DNA from: Azospirillum humicireducens
GTDB taxonomy: Bacteria; Pseudomonadota; Alphaproteobacteria; Azospirillales; Azospirillaceae
Assembly: GCF_001639105.2 (NCBI RefSeq)
Contig: NZ_CP015285.1
Location: 488,501-552,500 of the forward strand
DNA length: 64,000 nucleotides
Direction of reading: 5' to 3'
Positions 25,535 to 35,382 of this stretch are shown in pieces (position 1 is the stretch's first letter; each line of letters begins with the position of its first letter). The notes below the pieces were generated by a model that was given only the letters and a program-made list of their open reading frames with translations, was not told where the DNA came from and did no database searches. The translations under genes were made by a program, and so were the position numbers.

Positions 25535-25958
25535 CGGCACTCTCCGGAGGATGCGGGCGCTGGATTGAGGGTGGCTTGCGGGTCTCATAGCACGCGCGCG
25601 CGACCATAGCGGCGTGGGCATGCGTTTTAAAGCCTCGCGATGCTCCGGTTTGCCCGTCCGGACCGGACCGTCGTCGGCCGCATTGATCTTCGCCGCCGAA
25701 TCGTTGCCCGGTGAAGGGAATCCGCGCCTAGATCTCTGCAGGCATGGTTTCCGTGATTTCCCTGTACACTCGCGGACGCGGCGCAGATCGTCCATCCAAG
25801 GGCGAGGAAAACAGTCAAAGAGTCGCGCTGTGGTGGCTTTAATTCGCTTGCGGTTGAATCCTTGCGAGCATTAAGCAACACTTGCACAGTGCATCGGGGC
25901 CGGCCGCAGCCGGTTGCCGCGAGCTTCATCAGATCAGGCCATCCGAAGGGAGCCCTTC
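25535..25958. other. Intergenic junction between mobile element and chromosome
   Basis: 424 bp with no gene, tRNA or clear repeat of the left flank. No att-like match to 488-578 was seen. The last 60 bp should hold the leader of the GGDEF-EAL gene. Confidence 0.5.
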
Positions 25959-28900
25959 TTGTCCGACCCCGTCGCCGAGCTGGTTCGTGCGCCGTCGCGC
26001 TCGTCAGACGAGGCCCGGCTCTACCGCCTGCAGTTCCTGGCGTCGATGGCGTTGGTGTCGGCGCTCGTCCTCGGGCTCGGCTTCTATTTCGTCTGGCAGC
26101 ATTGGGCCGATCTGGAGCACGATCTGAAGCAGAGCGAGGCGCGTTATGTCCAGGAGCAGCAGCAGGCCCTGGTGCAGGAGGTGGAGAACGCGCAATCCTA
26201 TCTGGCCTACATGCGCTCGCGCGTGGAACCGCTTCTGAAGGAGCATCTGCGCGCCCAGGTGGATGAGGCCTACGCCATCGCCCGCAGCGTCCATAATCGG
26301 GAAAAGGACATCCTGCCCGATGCGGCGGTGAAGGAATCGATCAAGGAGACGCTGCGGCCGCTCCGCTTCTCCGGCGGGCGCGGCTATTATTTCATCTACG
26401 ACCTGAACGGCGAGTCGGTGCTGATGCCGGTCGATCCGTCGCAGGAGGGAACCACGCCTTTCGCGGCTCCCGATCCGCATGGTGCCGCGGTGGTGCGCGA
26501 GCTGATGCGGGCCGTCCAGGACCCGAGCCTGCGCGGCTTCGCCCGATACCGCTGGCGCATGCCCGAAAACCCGGCGCAGATGGTGGACAAGCTGGCCTTC
26601 GTCCGCCGGTTCGAACCCTATGACTGGGTGATCGGCGCCAGCGATTCGTTGGGGGCGGCGGAGGCGCAGCTCCAGCGTGAATCGCTGGAACGGCTGCGCG
26701 CCTTCCGCTTCGGAGAGACCGGCTATATCGGCGTGCTGCGCCAGGACGGGCAGGTTCTGCTGTCCCCCACCGCGCCGGCGTCGGAAGGGATGAACGCGCG
26801 CGACCTGCCGTGGAAGACCGAACGCGATCTCGTCACCCGCTTGCTGGAGCAGGGACGCCAAGGCGGGGGGGAGGTGCGCTACGACTGGATCCATCCGGTC
26901 ACCGCGCGGCCGACGCCGAAGATGGCCTATGTCTCCGCCCCCACCGTGTGGGGCTGGATCCTCGTCGCCGGCTTCTACATCGACGATGTCGGCAAGGAGA
27001 TGGAGGCGCGCAGGGCGGAGATCAGCCGCGGCGTCAACCTGCGCGTCTGGACCACGGTCGCCGTGCTGGGCGTGGCGCTGGCTGCGTCCGTCGGCGTGTC
27101 GTGGCTGGTCACCGGCTGGATCCGCCGCATCGTCGGCAGCTACCAGTTGCGGGTCCGGCATAGCGACAGCATGCTGCGCGAGCGGGCGCGCCAGCTCTAT
27201 CTCGCCAACTTCTTCGTCGACCATGTGTCGGAGATCGTCGTCCTGGCAGATGCCAACCTGCGCATCGCCTACATCAACCCCTTCGGCTGCAAGGCGCTTG
27301 GCGGGACGCTGGAGGATCTGGTGATGGGGCAGGCCGACCTGCTGAAACGCTTTGCAGCGGAGGGCGAGGACGCGGCCAGCCATTACGAGACCGTCTACCA
27401 TACTCCGGACGGCCGCACCCTGGAGCTGGAGGTCACGGCCAGCCGCATCACCTACGAGGGGGAGGTCTATTATTCCGCCATCGCCCGCGACATCAGCGAG
27501 CGCAAGCGGGCGGAATGGCAGCTGCGGCTGTCGGCCAAGGTGTTCGACAACGCCGCCGAAGGCATGTTCGTCGCCAACGAAGACCGCCGGATCGTTGCCG
27601 CCAACGACGCCTTCGCCCGCATCACCGGCTATGACCGGGACGAGGTGCTGGGCCGCAGTCCGGAATTCCTGCGCTCCGACCGCAATCCGCCGGGCTTCTA
27701 TGACGATCTGTGGGCGCAGCTGCGCGAGAACGGCCATTGGGCCGGCGAGATCTGGAGCACCCGCAAGAATGGCGAGATGTTCCCGGAATGGCTGAGCGTC
27801 AAGCTTGTGAGGAACGAGGATGGCGCGGTCGCCAACTACATCGCCGCCTTCACCGACATCACCGAGACCCGCGCCCAGGAGGAACGCATCCGCCATCTGG
27901 CGCAGTTCGATTTCCTGACGGACCTCCCTAACCGCTTCCTGCTGCGCGACCGGCTGGACCGCGCCATGCTGGCCGCCGGTCGCCACGGCACCAAGGTGGG
28001 GTTGCTGTTCGTCGATCTCGACCGCTTCAAGACCATCAACGACAGCCTGGGCCATCAGGTCGGCGATAGCCTGCTGCGCGAGGTGGCGGTGCGGCTGCTC
28101 GGCACCGTGCGGGCCAGCGACACCGTCAGCCGCCAGGGCGGCGACGAGTTCATCCTCCTGATCAGCGACATGGACAGCCCCGACGCGGCCGGCATCGTGG
28201 CGCGCAAGGTGCTGCATGCCCTGTCGGAGCCCTATCTGATCGATGGGCACGAGCTGCAGGTCACGCCCTCCATCGGCATCGCCATCTACCCGGACGACGG
28301 CACCGGCATCGACGCGCTGCTGAAGAGCGCCGACATGGCGATGTACGCCGCCAAGGAGGCCGGGCGCGCCACCTACCAGTTCTTCACCCCGGAGCTGAAC
28401 CGCCGCGCGTCGGATCGGATGTGGACGGAGAACAACCTGCGCCGCGCCCTGGCCAACAACGAGCTGGAGCTGCATTTCCAGCCGCAGTTCTCGCTGGACG
28501 GCCGCCGGCTGATCGGGGCGGAGGCGCTGGTGCGCTGGCGCCAACCCGACGGCACGCTGATCATGCCCGGCCAGTTCATCCCGGTGGCGGAGGACACCGG
28601 CCTGATCCTGCCGCTGGGCGATTGGGTGCTGGGGGAGGCCTGCCGCCGCGCGGCGGAACTGCTGCGGCACCAGGATCTGCTGATCGCCATCAATCTGTCG
28701 GCCGTGCAGGTCCGCCGCCCCGGTCTGGCGGAGCGGGTGGCGGGCTGGCTGTCGGCCTACGGAATCCCGCCCTCGGCGCTGGAGCTGGAGGTGACGGAAA
28801 GCGTCCTGATGGACGATTCCGACGTTGTGTCGGAAACCTTCTCGCAGTTGCGCGAGATGGGGGTGCCACTGGCCATCGACGATTTCGGCACCGGCTATTC

Positions 28901-29216
28901 CTCGCTCGCCTATCTGAAACGCTTCCGGGTCGACAAACTGAAGATCGACCGCAGTTTCGTCAGCGGCCTGCGTGCCGGCAATCCGGACAGCGGCGCCATC
29001 GCCGAGGCGATCATCGGCATGGCGCGGTCCTTGCGCATGCAGACGCTGGCCGAGGGGGTGGAGACAGAGGAGCAGTATCACTGTCTGGCCACCATGGGCT
29101 GCGACCAGTGCCAGGGCTATCTGCTGGGCCGTCCCATGCCCTATGAGGATTTCCTGGCCTTCGTCCGCCGCGATGCCGGCACGGCTCAGGCGCAGTTGGC
29201 CGAAGTGGTGCAATAG
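25959..29216 (+). CDS. Membrane-bound Cache-PAS-PAS-GGDEF-EAL cyclic-di-GMP enzyme
   Basis: 1,085 aa from a TTG start with AGGGAG 8-9 bases upstream; a TTG 45 nt further up lacks this. A transmembrane helix at about 26-46, a periplasmic double-Cache-like region to about 360 (GYYFIYDLNG, YDWVIGAS), a second helix at about 363-388, two PAS domains, GGDEF at about 727-731 and EAL near 854. The GGDEF motif is intact and has an RASD I-site five residues before it; the phosphodiesterase part has EALVRW and DDFGTGYSSL. Both activities may be live, controlled by a small ligand outside the membrane. It is the first gene right of the element. Confidence 0.92.
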   Translation: MSDPVAELVRAPSRSSDEARLYRLQFLASMALVSALVLGLGFYFVWQHWADLEHDLKQSEARYVQEQQQALVQEVENAQSYLAYMRSRVEPLLKEHLRAQVDEAYAIARSVHNREKDILPDAAVKESIKETLRPLRFSGGRGYYFIYDLNGESVLMPVDPSQEGTTPFAAPDPHGAAVVRELMRAVQDPSLRGFARYRWRMPENPAQMVDKLAFVRRFEPYDWVIGASDSLGAAEAQLQRESLERLRAFRFGETGYIGVLRQDGQVLLSPTAPASEGMNARDLPWKTERDLVTRLLEQGRQGGGEVRYDWIHPVTARPTPKMAYVSAPTVWGWILVAGFYIDDVGKEMEARRAEISRGVNLRVWTTVAVLGVALAASVGVSWLVTGWIRRIVGSYQLRVRHSDSMLRERARQLYLANFFVDHVSEIVVLADANLRIAYINPFGCKALGGTLEDLVMGQADLLKRFAAEGEDAASHYETVYHTPDGRTLELEVTASRITYEGEVYYSAIARDISERKRAEWQLRLSAKVFDNAAEGMFVANEDRRIVAANDAFARITGYDRDEVLGRSPEFLRSDRNPPGFYDDLWAQLRENGHWAGEIWSTRKNGEMFPEWLSVKLVRNEDGAVANYIAAFTDITETRAQEERIRHLAQFDFLTDLPNRFLLRDRLDRAMLAAGRHGTKVGLLFVDLDRFKTINDSLGHQVGDSLLREVAVRLLGTVRASDTVSRQGGDEFILLISDMDSPDAAGIVARKVLHALSEPYLIDGHELQVTPSIGIAIYPDDGTGIDALLKSADMAMYAAKEAGRATYQFFTPELNRRASDRMWTENNLRRALANNELELHFQPQFSLDGRRLIGAEALVRWRQPDGTLIMPGQFIPVAEDTGLILPLGDWVLGEACRRAAELLRHQDLLIAINLSAVQVRRPGLAERVAGWLSAYGIPPSALELEVTESVLMDDSDVVSETFSQLREMGVPLAIDDFGTGYSSLAYLKRFRVDKLKIDRSFVSGLRAGNPDSGAIAEAIIGMARSLRMQTLAEGVETEEQYHCLATMGCDQCQGYLLGRPMPYEDFLAFVRRDAGTAQAQLAEVVQ

Positions 29217-29252
29217 GCGCGGGGGCCGGGCTGCACGGCCCCGCCGTCCGCC

Positions 29253-30020
29253 TTACCCATACCGCAGCAGCCGCGTGCCGTTGGCCTTCAGCCAGGCCCG
29301 CGGCAGCTCGACATCCCGACCGGCTGTCAGGCTGGCGCACAGCGCCCAGAAGCGCGGGGAGTGGTTCATCTCGCGCAGGTGGGCAACCTCATGGCCGACG
29401 ACATAGTCCAGCACCGGTTCCGGCGTCAGGATCAGGCGCCAGGAGAAGGACAGACGGCCGGTGGACGAACAGCTTCCCCAACGGCTCCTGGTGTCGCGGA
29501 TGGTGACGGCGGCGACGCGGGCGCCGATGGACTCGGCCTTGACGCGGGCACGGGTCGACAGTTCCCGCTTCGCCTCGGCGGTCAGGAAATCGCGGACACG
29601 GCGGGCGACATGCTCCGGCTGGCCGCCGACCAGCAGGGCGCCCTCCTCGATCCGGGTCGGGCCGCGCAGGGCGGGGTCGTGGCGGATCACATGATCGACG
29701 CCGAGGTACGGCACACTGGCCCCGTCGGCGAAGGGCAGGGAGGGCGGCATCGCCGCCAGACGCGCCCGCAGCCAGCCGTCATGCCGGCCGACGAATTGGC
29801 GGGCGTCGGTCTCCGATACGCCGACCGGAACGACAACCTGGACCAGCCCGCGGCCGGCATCGACGCGCAGGGTCATCCGGGTGGCGCGCGCACTCTCCCG
29901 CAGCTCCAGCGGAATCGGCAGGCCGGATATCTCCAGCGCCCGCGGCGGCTGGGGTGGCCGGGCGGCGGAACGCTTGCGTCTGCGCAAGAGGGCGGGGAGA
30001 GGAGGGCGGCGCTGCACCAT
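29253..30020 (-). CDS. YgjP/SprT-like zinc metallopeptidase (DUF45)
   Basis: 255 aa. GHEVAHLREMNHSPRFW near residue 205 is the HExxH zinc motif with the third ligand pattern of the YgjP/WLM group, and RWGSCSSTGRLSFSWRL just before it is the usual RWGSC box. The Arg-rich N-terminus (about 20 residues) may not be needed for the fold. Natural substrates of this group are not settled; some members hydrolyse UTP in vitro. It converges with the GGDEF-EAL gene, with 36 bp between stops. Confidence 0.87.
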   Translation of the reverse strand: MVQRRPPLPALLRRRKRSAARPPQPPRALEISGLPIPLELRESARATRMTLRVDAGRGLVQVVVPVGVSETDARQFVGRHDGWLRARLAAMPPSLPFADGASVPYLGVDHVIRHDPALRGPTRIEEGALLVGGQPEHVARRVRDFLTAEAKRELSTRARVKAESIGARVAAVTIRDTRSRWGSCSSTGRLSFSWRLILTPEPVLDYVVGHEVAHLREMNHSPRFWALCASLTAGRDVELPRAWLKANGTRLLRYG

Positions 30021-30158
30021 GCCGTCTTATAGCGCGGCTGCGGCCTTATGCGAAAGCGTCCTCCCACCTTGGCGGTAACGGAGTTAAGGCGCAGCCTCGG
30101 CTTAAAGCATTAGGGCCTTCGAACGAACCATAGGCTATGGGGTGGACTGAGGTCACAT

Positions 30159-30187
30159 TTGACACGATCGATCGGAGCACAAGATAA
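30159..30187 (+). promoter_or_regulatory. Sigma-70-type promoter before hybrid kinase
   Basis: TTGACA (30159-30164), a 17-bp spacer and AGATAA (30182-30187) lie about 100 bp before the likely start codon. The -35 box matches consensus; the -10 is weaker. Confidence 0.5.
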
Positions 30188-30284
30188 AGCAGAGGTAACG
30201 CGGCGGTCCCATGATCTCCGGTATCCCACAGTTCAGAATGCCTTTCTTTCTATCTTCGGTCTTCCCCGCAGTTTTACCGAGTAC

Positions 30285-31892
30285 ATGCCGATGCCACTCA
30301 TCCAAGGACAGACGCCGACCCGCGCGGACTGGTTCGACGCGCTGCTGTCGGCCAACGACGCTCCCCATGCGTTGCTTGGCGGAGATGGGCGCGTGCTGGT
30401 GGCGAACCGTGCCTTTGCCGAAGCTCTGGGCCGTGCGCCGGATGCGGCGGAAGGGCGAACACTGGCAGAGGGCGGGCTGGCTGCGGAGGCGGCCGCCGCA
30501 ATCGACCTGCTGCGGCGCCAAGTGCTGGCGACCGGCGCCCCGGCCGTCGGTGCCGGACCGTTTCCCGGTCTTGGGCGGGCCGTGACGTTGAGCCCGGTGC
30601 GGGATGCCGGCGGCGCCATCCGTGCGGTGGCGCTGATCGCGGACGCCGGCGTGACCGCCCTGGAGGAGGCGCGGGCGGATGCCGCGCAGGCGCGTGCCGA
30701 TGCGGAGCGCGCCCGCACCGCCAAGGGCAAGTTCCTGTCGGCGGCCAGCCATGACCTGCGCCAGCCCTTCCAGGCGATGCACCTGTTCCACCATCTGCTG
30801 GTCGGCCGGCTGACCGATCCGACCTCCATCGAGCTGGCGAACAAGCTGGAGCAGGCGATCGTCGGCGGCGAGACCCTGCTGCGCGCCCTTCTGGAGGTGT
30901 CGGCGCTGGAAGCCGGGCTGGTCACGGCTAAGCCGCAGACCTTCCCGGTCGACGAACTGCTCGCCAAGATGCTGGAGGAGTTCGGGCCGGAGGCGGAGGC
31001 CAAGGGGCTGCGCTTCAACGTCCGACCGCTCGACGCCCAGGTCACCAGCGATCCCGTGCTGATGGAACGGCTTCTGCGGCCGATCCTGGCGAACGCCCTG
31101 CGCTATACCCTGACGGGCGGCATCCTGCTGGCGGCGCGGCGGCGCGGCGGCACTCTGCGCATCGAGGTTTGGGACACCGGTGTCGGCATCGACCCGGCCA
31201 ACCTTGGGGTGATCTTCGAGGACTTCCACCAGCTCGGCAATCCCGGCCGCGACCGCAAGCAGGGGCTGGGGCTGGGGCTCGCCATCGTGCGGCGGCTGGC
31301 GCAGGTGCTGGGGCACCCGGTGACGGTGCGCTCCAAGCTCGGCAAGGGCTCGGTCTTCGCGGTCGAGGTGCCGTTGTCCGGTTGCGACGGCGACCGGTCG
31401 GGCGACGATCCCGCCGACAGCGAGCCCGAACCGGCCGCCGGCACCCAGGCCGCTTCCGCTCCGGCAAAGGCCGGGACGGTGCTGGTGATCGAGGACGACG
31501 CCATGCAGTTGGAGGGGATCGGCATGCTGCTGCGCGGCTGGGGCTATGCCGTCATCCCCGCCCGCGGCATCGTCGAGGCCTGTGCCGAGTTGGACAATGC
31601 CGCCGCCGCCCCGGATCTCGTGCTCTCCGACCTGCGCCTGTCGGGCCCGGAAACCGGCATCGACGCCATCCAGGCGGTGCGCGCCCGCTGCGGCCGGCGC
31701 GTGCCGGGCGTCATCGTGACCGGGGACACCGACCCCGACCGGCTGCGCAGCGTCGACCGCAGCGGGCTGCCCCTGGTGCACAAACCTTGCGATCCCCGGG
31801 CGCTGCGCCGCCTGCTCTCCCGCAGCATGAAGGCGGGTGCCGCACCCGCTTCGAATGGCGCGAACCGGCCGGACGTCACCTGTTCGCGATAG
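30285..31892 (+). CDS. Hybrid histidine kinase (PAS-like, HisKA, HATPase, REC)
   Basis: 535 aa. A short PAS-like region (about 20-110), a helix and then the H-box AASHDLRQPFQAMHLF with His near 156, an ATPase domain with WDTGVGID and GLGLAIVRR, and a C-terminal receiver with DLVLSDLRLSG (Asp near 448). No membrane segment, so it is cytosolic. The start at 30285 or the ATG two codons later is preferred to the TTG at 30159 because that TTG is part of a good -35 box. It resembles NahK-type orphan hybrid kinases. The partner is unknown. Confidence 0.85.
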   Translation: MPMPLIQGQTPTRADWFDALLSANDAPHALLGGDGRVLVANRAFAEALGRAPDAAEGRTLAEGGLAAEAAAAIDLLRRQVLATGAPAVGAGPFPGLGRAVTLSPVRDAGGAIRAVALIADAGVTALEEARADAAQARADAERARTAKGKFLSAASHDLRQPFQAMHLFHHLLVGRLTDPTSIELANKLEQAIVGGETLLRALLEVSALEAGLVTAKPQTFPVDELLAKMLEEFGPEAEAKGLRFNVRPLDAQVTSDPVLMERLLRPILANALRYTLTGGILLAARRRGGTLRIEVWDTGVGIDPANLGVIFEDFHQLGNPGRDRKQGLGLGLAIVRRLAQVLGHPVTVRSKLGKGSVFAVEVPLSGCDGDRSGDDPADSEPEPAAGTQAASAPAKAGTVLVIEDDAMQLEGIGMLLRGWGYAVIPARGIVEACAELDNAAAAPDLVLSDLRLSGPETGIDAIQAVRARCGRRVPGVIVTGDTDPDRLRSVDRSGLPLVHKPCDPRALRRLLSRSMKAGAAPASNGANRPDVTCSR

Positions 31893-32191
31893 TCTTTCCG
31901 CGCCTGCGCATTTTCGCTCCGCAACACTCCGGTCGGCGGCTGGCCTGCGTCATGAAGCTGCGATACGGCGTCTTGACAGAGCCGGCTCGGCGTGGGCAGT
32001 GTGACGCTTAGAGCAACCAAACAATTTCGGAAGCGATCATCGGGTTGTCGGCGCTTTTCGCAAGCGCAAACAGATGGCCCAGCAAATGGCCGCATGCGTC
32101 TGCCACCAAAACTTCACGAAAGCGTCGCGGGATGGCAACCCGTTGCCCTCATGACAACCGCGAACCATACCGGGACAGGGAGACCCACCGC

Positions 32192-33544
32192 ATGTTGACC
32201 CGCCGCAAGCTTGCCCTCCTGACGGGCGCCGCCACCACCACCGCGCTGCTCCTCGCCGCGCTGCCGGGCTCCGCGCTCGCCCAAGGCAAGACGGTGATCG
32301 ATTTCTGGCACGGCCTGCCGCAGCCGCTGGGCGGCCAGCTGGAGCAGGTCGTCAAGGAGTTCAACGACAGCCAGCAGGCGGTCCAGGTCAACGCCTCGTA
32401 CAAGGGCGCCTATCCCGAGACGATGCAGGCCGCCATCGCCGCGTTCCGCGCCGGCAACGCGCCGCACGTCGTGCAGATGTTCGAGGTCGGCACCGCCACC
32501 ATGATGGCCGCCGGCCCGGCGATCAAGCCGGTCTACCAGCTGATGCAGGAGACGGGGGCGGCCTTCGACGCCAACGCCTACATCCCGGCGGTGAAGGGGT
32601 ATTACTCGTCCAAGGACGGGAAGATGATGGCGCTGCCGTTCAACAGCTCCAGCACCATCATGTTCTACAACAAGGACGCCTTCCAGAAGGCCGGCCTCGA
32701 CCCGAACAAGCCGCCGGCGACCTGGCCGGAGATGATCGAGGCGACGAAGAAGCTGAAGGCGTCGGGCTCCACCTGCCCGATGACCACCTCCTGGCCGGTG
32801 TGGGCGCAGTTCGAACAGCTGGGCGCCATCCACAACACTCCCTTCGCCAGCCAGGCCAACGGTTTCGGTGGGCTGAACGCCGAGCTGAAGATCGACGCGC
32901 CGCTCTACGTCAAGCATGTGCAGACTCTGATCGACATGCAGAAGGAGGGGCTGTTCAAGTATGGCGGCCGTGACAACAAGCCGGACGCCCTGTTCCCGTC
33001 GGGCGAATGCGCGATGATCCACGGCTCGTCCGGCCTGCGCAGCCGCATCCTGAAGGAGGCGACCTTCGCCTGGGGTGCCGCCCCGCTGCCCTACTGGCCG
33101 GATTTCGCCAAGGACGGGCCGAAGAACAGCATCATCGGCGGCGCCGCCTTCTGGGTCATGACCTCGCCCAAGCGCACGCCGGCCGAATACAAGGCGGTGT
33201 CGCAGTTCTTCAGCTACCTTGCCAAGCCCGAGGTGGATTCCAAGTGGCACATGGACACCGGTTATGTCCCGGTGACGATGAAGGGCTTCGAACTGACCAA
33301 GGCCCAGGGCTATTACGAGAAGAATCCCGGCGCCGACGTGCCGGCCGCCCAACTGACCCGCACGCCCACCACCGAGAACAGCATGGGCCTCCGCCTGGGC
33401 AACCTGCCGGAGATCCGCAACATCATCCAGGAAGAGCTTGAGAAGGCCTTCCAGGGCCAGCAGGACGCCAAACAGGCTCTGGACTCCGCGGTGAAGCGCG
33501 GCAACGCCGTGCTGCGCAACTTCGAGCGCGCCAACAAGGGCTGA
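32192..33544 (+). CDS. ugpB: sn-Glycerol-3-phosphate ABC transporter, periplasmic binding protein
   Basis: 450 aa. It has a signal peptide ending ALPGSALAQG (cleavage near 30) and then the UgpB-type mature protein: DFWHGLPQPLGGQLE, FNSSSTIMFYNKDAF and WPVWAQFEQLGAIHNTP. The start at 32192 has AGGGAG 10 bases upstream; a longer frame to 32045 would spoil the signal peptide. First gene of ugpBAEC, whose order is the same as in E. coli. The UgpB family brings glycerol-3-phosphate and its diesters to UgpAE. The 299-bp gap before it (31893-32191) holds a TTGACA at 31973 but no clear -10. Confidence 0.93.
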   Translation: MLTRRKLALLTGAATTTALLLAALPGSALAQGKTVIDFWHGLPQPLGGQLEQVVKEFNDSQQAVQVNASYKGAYPETMQAAIAAFRAGNAPHVVQMFEVGTATMMAAGPAIKPVYQLMQETGAAFDANAYIPAVKGYYSSKDGKMMALPFNSSSTIMFYNKDAFQKAGLDPNKPPATWPEMIEATKKLKASGSTCPMTTSWPVWAQFEQLGAIHNTPFASQANGFGGLNAELKIDAPLYVKHVQTLIDMQKEGLFKYGGRDNKPDALFPSGECAMIHGSSGLRSRILKEATFAWGAAPLPYWPDFAKDGPKNSIIGGAAFWVMTSPKRTPAEYKAVSQFFSYLAKPEVDSKWHMDTGYVPVTMKGFELTKAQGYYEKNPGADVPAAQLTRTPTTENSMGLRLGNLPEIRNIIQEELEKAFQGQQDAKQALDSAVKRGNAVLRNFERANKG

Positions 33545-33557
33545 TCCACTGAAGGCT

Positions 33558-33585
33558 CCCCCTCTCCCCCACTGGGGAGAGGGGG
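33558..33585. repeat. Intercistronic hairpin between ugpB and ugpA (dispersed CCCTCTCCCC-type repeat)
   Basis: CCCCCTCTCCCC pairs exactly with GGGGAGAGGGGG around a 4-nt loop, 12 bp of stem, starting 13 bp after the ugpB stop. No T tract follows. Such REP-like stems can slow decay of the upstream mRNA and give more binding protein than permease. Confidence 0.6.
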
Positions 33586-33594
33586 GCCCCCCGA

Positions 33595-34512
33595 ATGTGC
33601 GCCATCCAACCCACGAAAGACCATCCTTTGCAGCGTCGCGTGACATTCGACAACCGGCTGCTGCCCTATCTGCTGCTCGCGCCGCAGGTGGCGGTGACGC
33701 TGGTGTTCTTCATCTGGCCGGCGGCCCAGGCGGTGTGGCAGTCTGTGCATCTGCAGGACGCCTTCGGCATCCGCAGCGAGTTCGTCTGGTTCGAGAATTT
33801 CGAACATGTGCTGACCGACCCGAACTATCTCGACACGCTGAAAGTCACCGTCGTCTTCAGCGTCGCGGTCACCGTGCTGTCGATGGGCACTGCGCTGCTG
33901 CTGGCGGTGCTGGCCGATTCCAAGATCAAGGGTGCGCGCGCCTACAAGACGCTGCTGATCTGGCCCTATGCCCTGGCCCCGGCCGTCGCCGCGGTGCTGT
34001 GGATGTTCATCTTCAACCCCGACATCGGATCCTTCGGCCTGGCGCTGAAGTCGCTGGGCTATGACTGGGACTACCGGCTGAACGGCGGGCAGGCGCTGTG
34101 GATGGTCATCATGGCCGCCAGCTGGAAGCAGGTGGCCTACAACTTCATCTTCTTCCTGGCCGGCCTGCAGGCGATCCCGCGCTCGGTGATGGAGGCGGCC
34201 GCCATCGACGGTGCCGGTCCGGTGCGGCGCTTCTGGACCATCACCTTCCCGCTCTTGTCGCCGACCACCTTCTTCCTGCTGGTGGTCGACATGGTCTATG
34301 CCTTCTTCGAGACCTTCGGCACCATCCATGCCCTGACCCAGGGCGGGCCGGGCAAGGCGACGGAGACGCTGATCTTCCGCGTCTATCACGACGGCGTGGT
34401 CAACAACGATCTCGGCGGATCGTCGGCCCAGTCGGTGATCCTGATGGTGATCGTCATCGCTCTGACGGCGGTGCAGTTCCGCTTCATCGAGCGCAAGGTC
34501 CATTACGCATGA
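33595..34512 (+). CDS. ugpA: sn-Glycerol-3-phosphate ABC transporter permease UgpA
   Basis: 305 aa with six hydrophobic helices and the EAA loop [20 protein letters not shown] near residue 200, which docks to UgpC. The family N-terminus ([11 protein letters not shown]) suggests the true start could be the TTG at 33628 rather than the ATG at 33595. The stop overlaps the ugpE start by ATGA. Confidence 0.93.
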   Translation: MCAIQPTKDHPLQRRVTFDNRLLPYLLLAPQVAVTLVFFIWPAAQAVWQSVHLQDAFGIRSEFVWFENFEHVLTDPNYLDTLKVTVVFSVAVTVLSMGTALLLAVLADSKIKGARAYKTLLIWPYALAPAVAAVLWMFIFNPDIGSFGLALKSLGYDWDYRLNGGQALWMVIMAASWKQVAYNFIFFLAGLQAIPRSVMEAAAIDGAGPVRRFWTITFPLLSPTTFFLLVVDMVYAFFETFGTIHALTQGGPGKATETLIFRVYHDGVVNNDLGGSSAQSVILMVIVIALTAVQFRFIERKVHYA

Positions 34513-35357
34513 AGCCGACCCGATTCATCGACCTCGTGCCGCACATCGTGCTGATCGTCGGCGTGCTGGTCTTCGCCTATCCGATCTATGTGACGCTGAT
34601 CGGTTCCACCTGGGATTCCGGCACCATCGGTCGCGGCGGTCTGCCGCTGTGGCCGGGCGGGGAAGGGGTGGACAATTACGCCCAGGCCTGGGCGGGCGAG
34701 GCGGGGGCGCGCGCCAAATACACGCCCGTGCGCACCATGATGCTGAACAGCCTGATCATGGCGCTGGCCATCGCGCTGGGGAAGATCGCCATCTCGATCC
34801 TGTCGGCCTATGCGGTGGCGTTCTTCCGCTTTCCGCTGCGCATGGCCTTCTTCTGGCTGATCTTCATCACGCTGATGCTGCCGGTGGAGGTGCGCATCAT
34901 CCCGACCTACAAGGTCGTCGCCGACCTCGGCCTGATCAACACCTATGCCGGGCTGGCGGTCCCGCTGATCGCGTCGGCCACCGCGACGCTGCTGTTCCGC
35001 CAGTTCTTCCTGACCATTCCGGACGAACTGCTGGAGGCTGCCAAGATCGACGGCGCCGGGCCGGTGCGCTTCTTCATCGACGTGGTGCTGCCGCTGTCGC
35101 GCACCAACATCGCCGCCCTGTTCGTCATCCTCTTCATCTATGGCTGGAACCAGTATCTCTGGCCGCTCCTGGTCACCAGCAGCGGCGACATGGAAACCAT
35201 CGTCACCGGCATCACCAAGATGATCGGCACCGGCGAATCGGCCAACGACTGGAATCTCATCATGGCGACGACGGTGCTGGCGATGCTGCCGCCGGTGGCG
35301 GTGGTGGTGTTCATGCAGCGCTGGTTCGTCAAGGGTCTGGTGGACAGCGAAAAGTAA
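34509..35357 (+). CDS. ugpE: sn-Glycerol-3-phosphate ABC transporter permease UgpE
   Basis: 282 aa, six membrane helices, with the EAA loop [22 protein letters not shown] near residue 180. It starts with ATG overlapping the ugpA stop. With UgpA it forms the inner membrane channel. Length matches E. coli UgpE (281 aa). Confidence 0.94.
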   Translation: MKPTRFIDLVPHIVLIVGVLVFAYPIYVTLIGSTWDSGTIGRGGLPLWPGGEGVDNYAQAWAGEAGARAKYTPVRTMMLNSLIMALAIALGKIAISILSAYAVAFFRFPLRMAFFWLIFITLMLPVEVRIIPTYKVVADLGLINTYAGLAVPLIASATATLLFRQFFLTIPDELLEAAKIDGAGPVRFFIDVVLPLSRTNIAALFVILFIYGWNQYLWPLLVTSSGDMETIVTGITKMIGTGESANDWNLIMATTVLAMLPPVAVVVFMQRWFVKGLVDSEK

Positions 35358-35382
35358 GACGCGGGCGAAGGAAAGAAGAACA

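Noticed and set aside
25535-25958. tRNA gene as integration target at the right end
   Set aside because: No cloverleaf or tRNA-like 3' end could be seen.
26004-29213. 1,069-codon minus-strand frame opposite the GGDEF-EAL gene
   Set aside because: The plus strand has clear Cache, GGDEF and EAL motifs; the antisense product has no recognisable domain.
30159-30284. TTG start of the hybrid kinase at 30159
   Set aside because: This TTG is part of a TTGACA box with a proper 17-bp spacer; translation most likely starts at 30285 or 30291.
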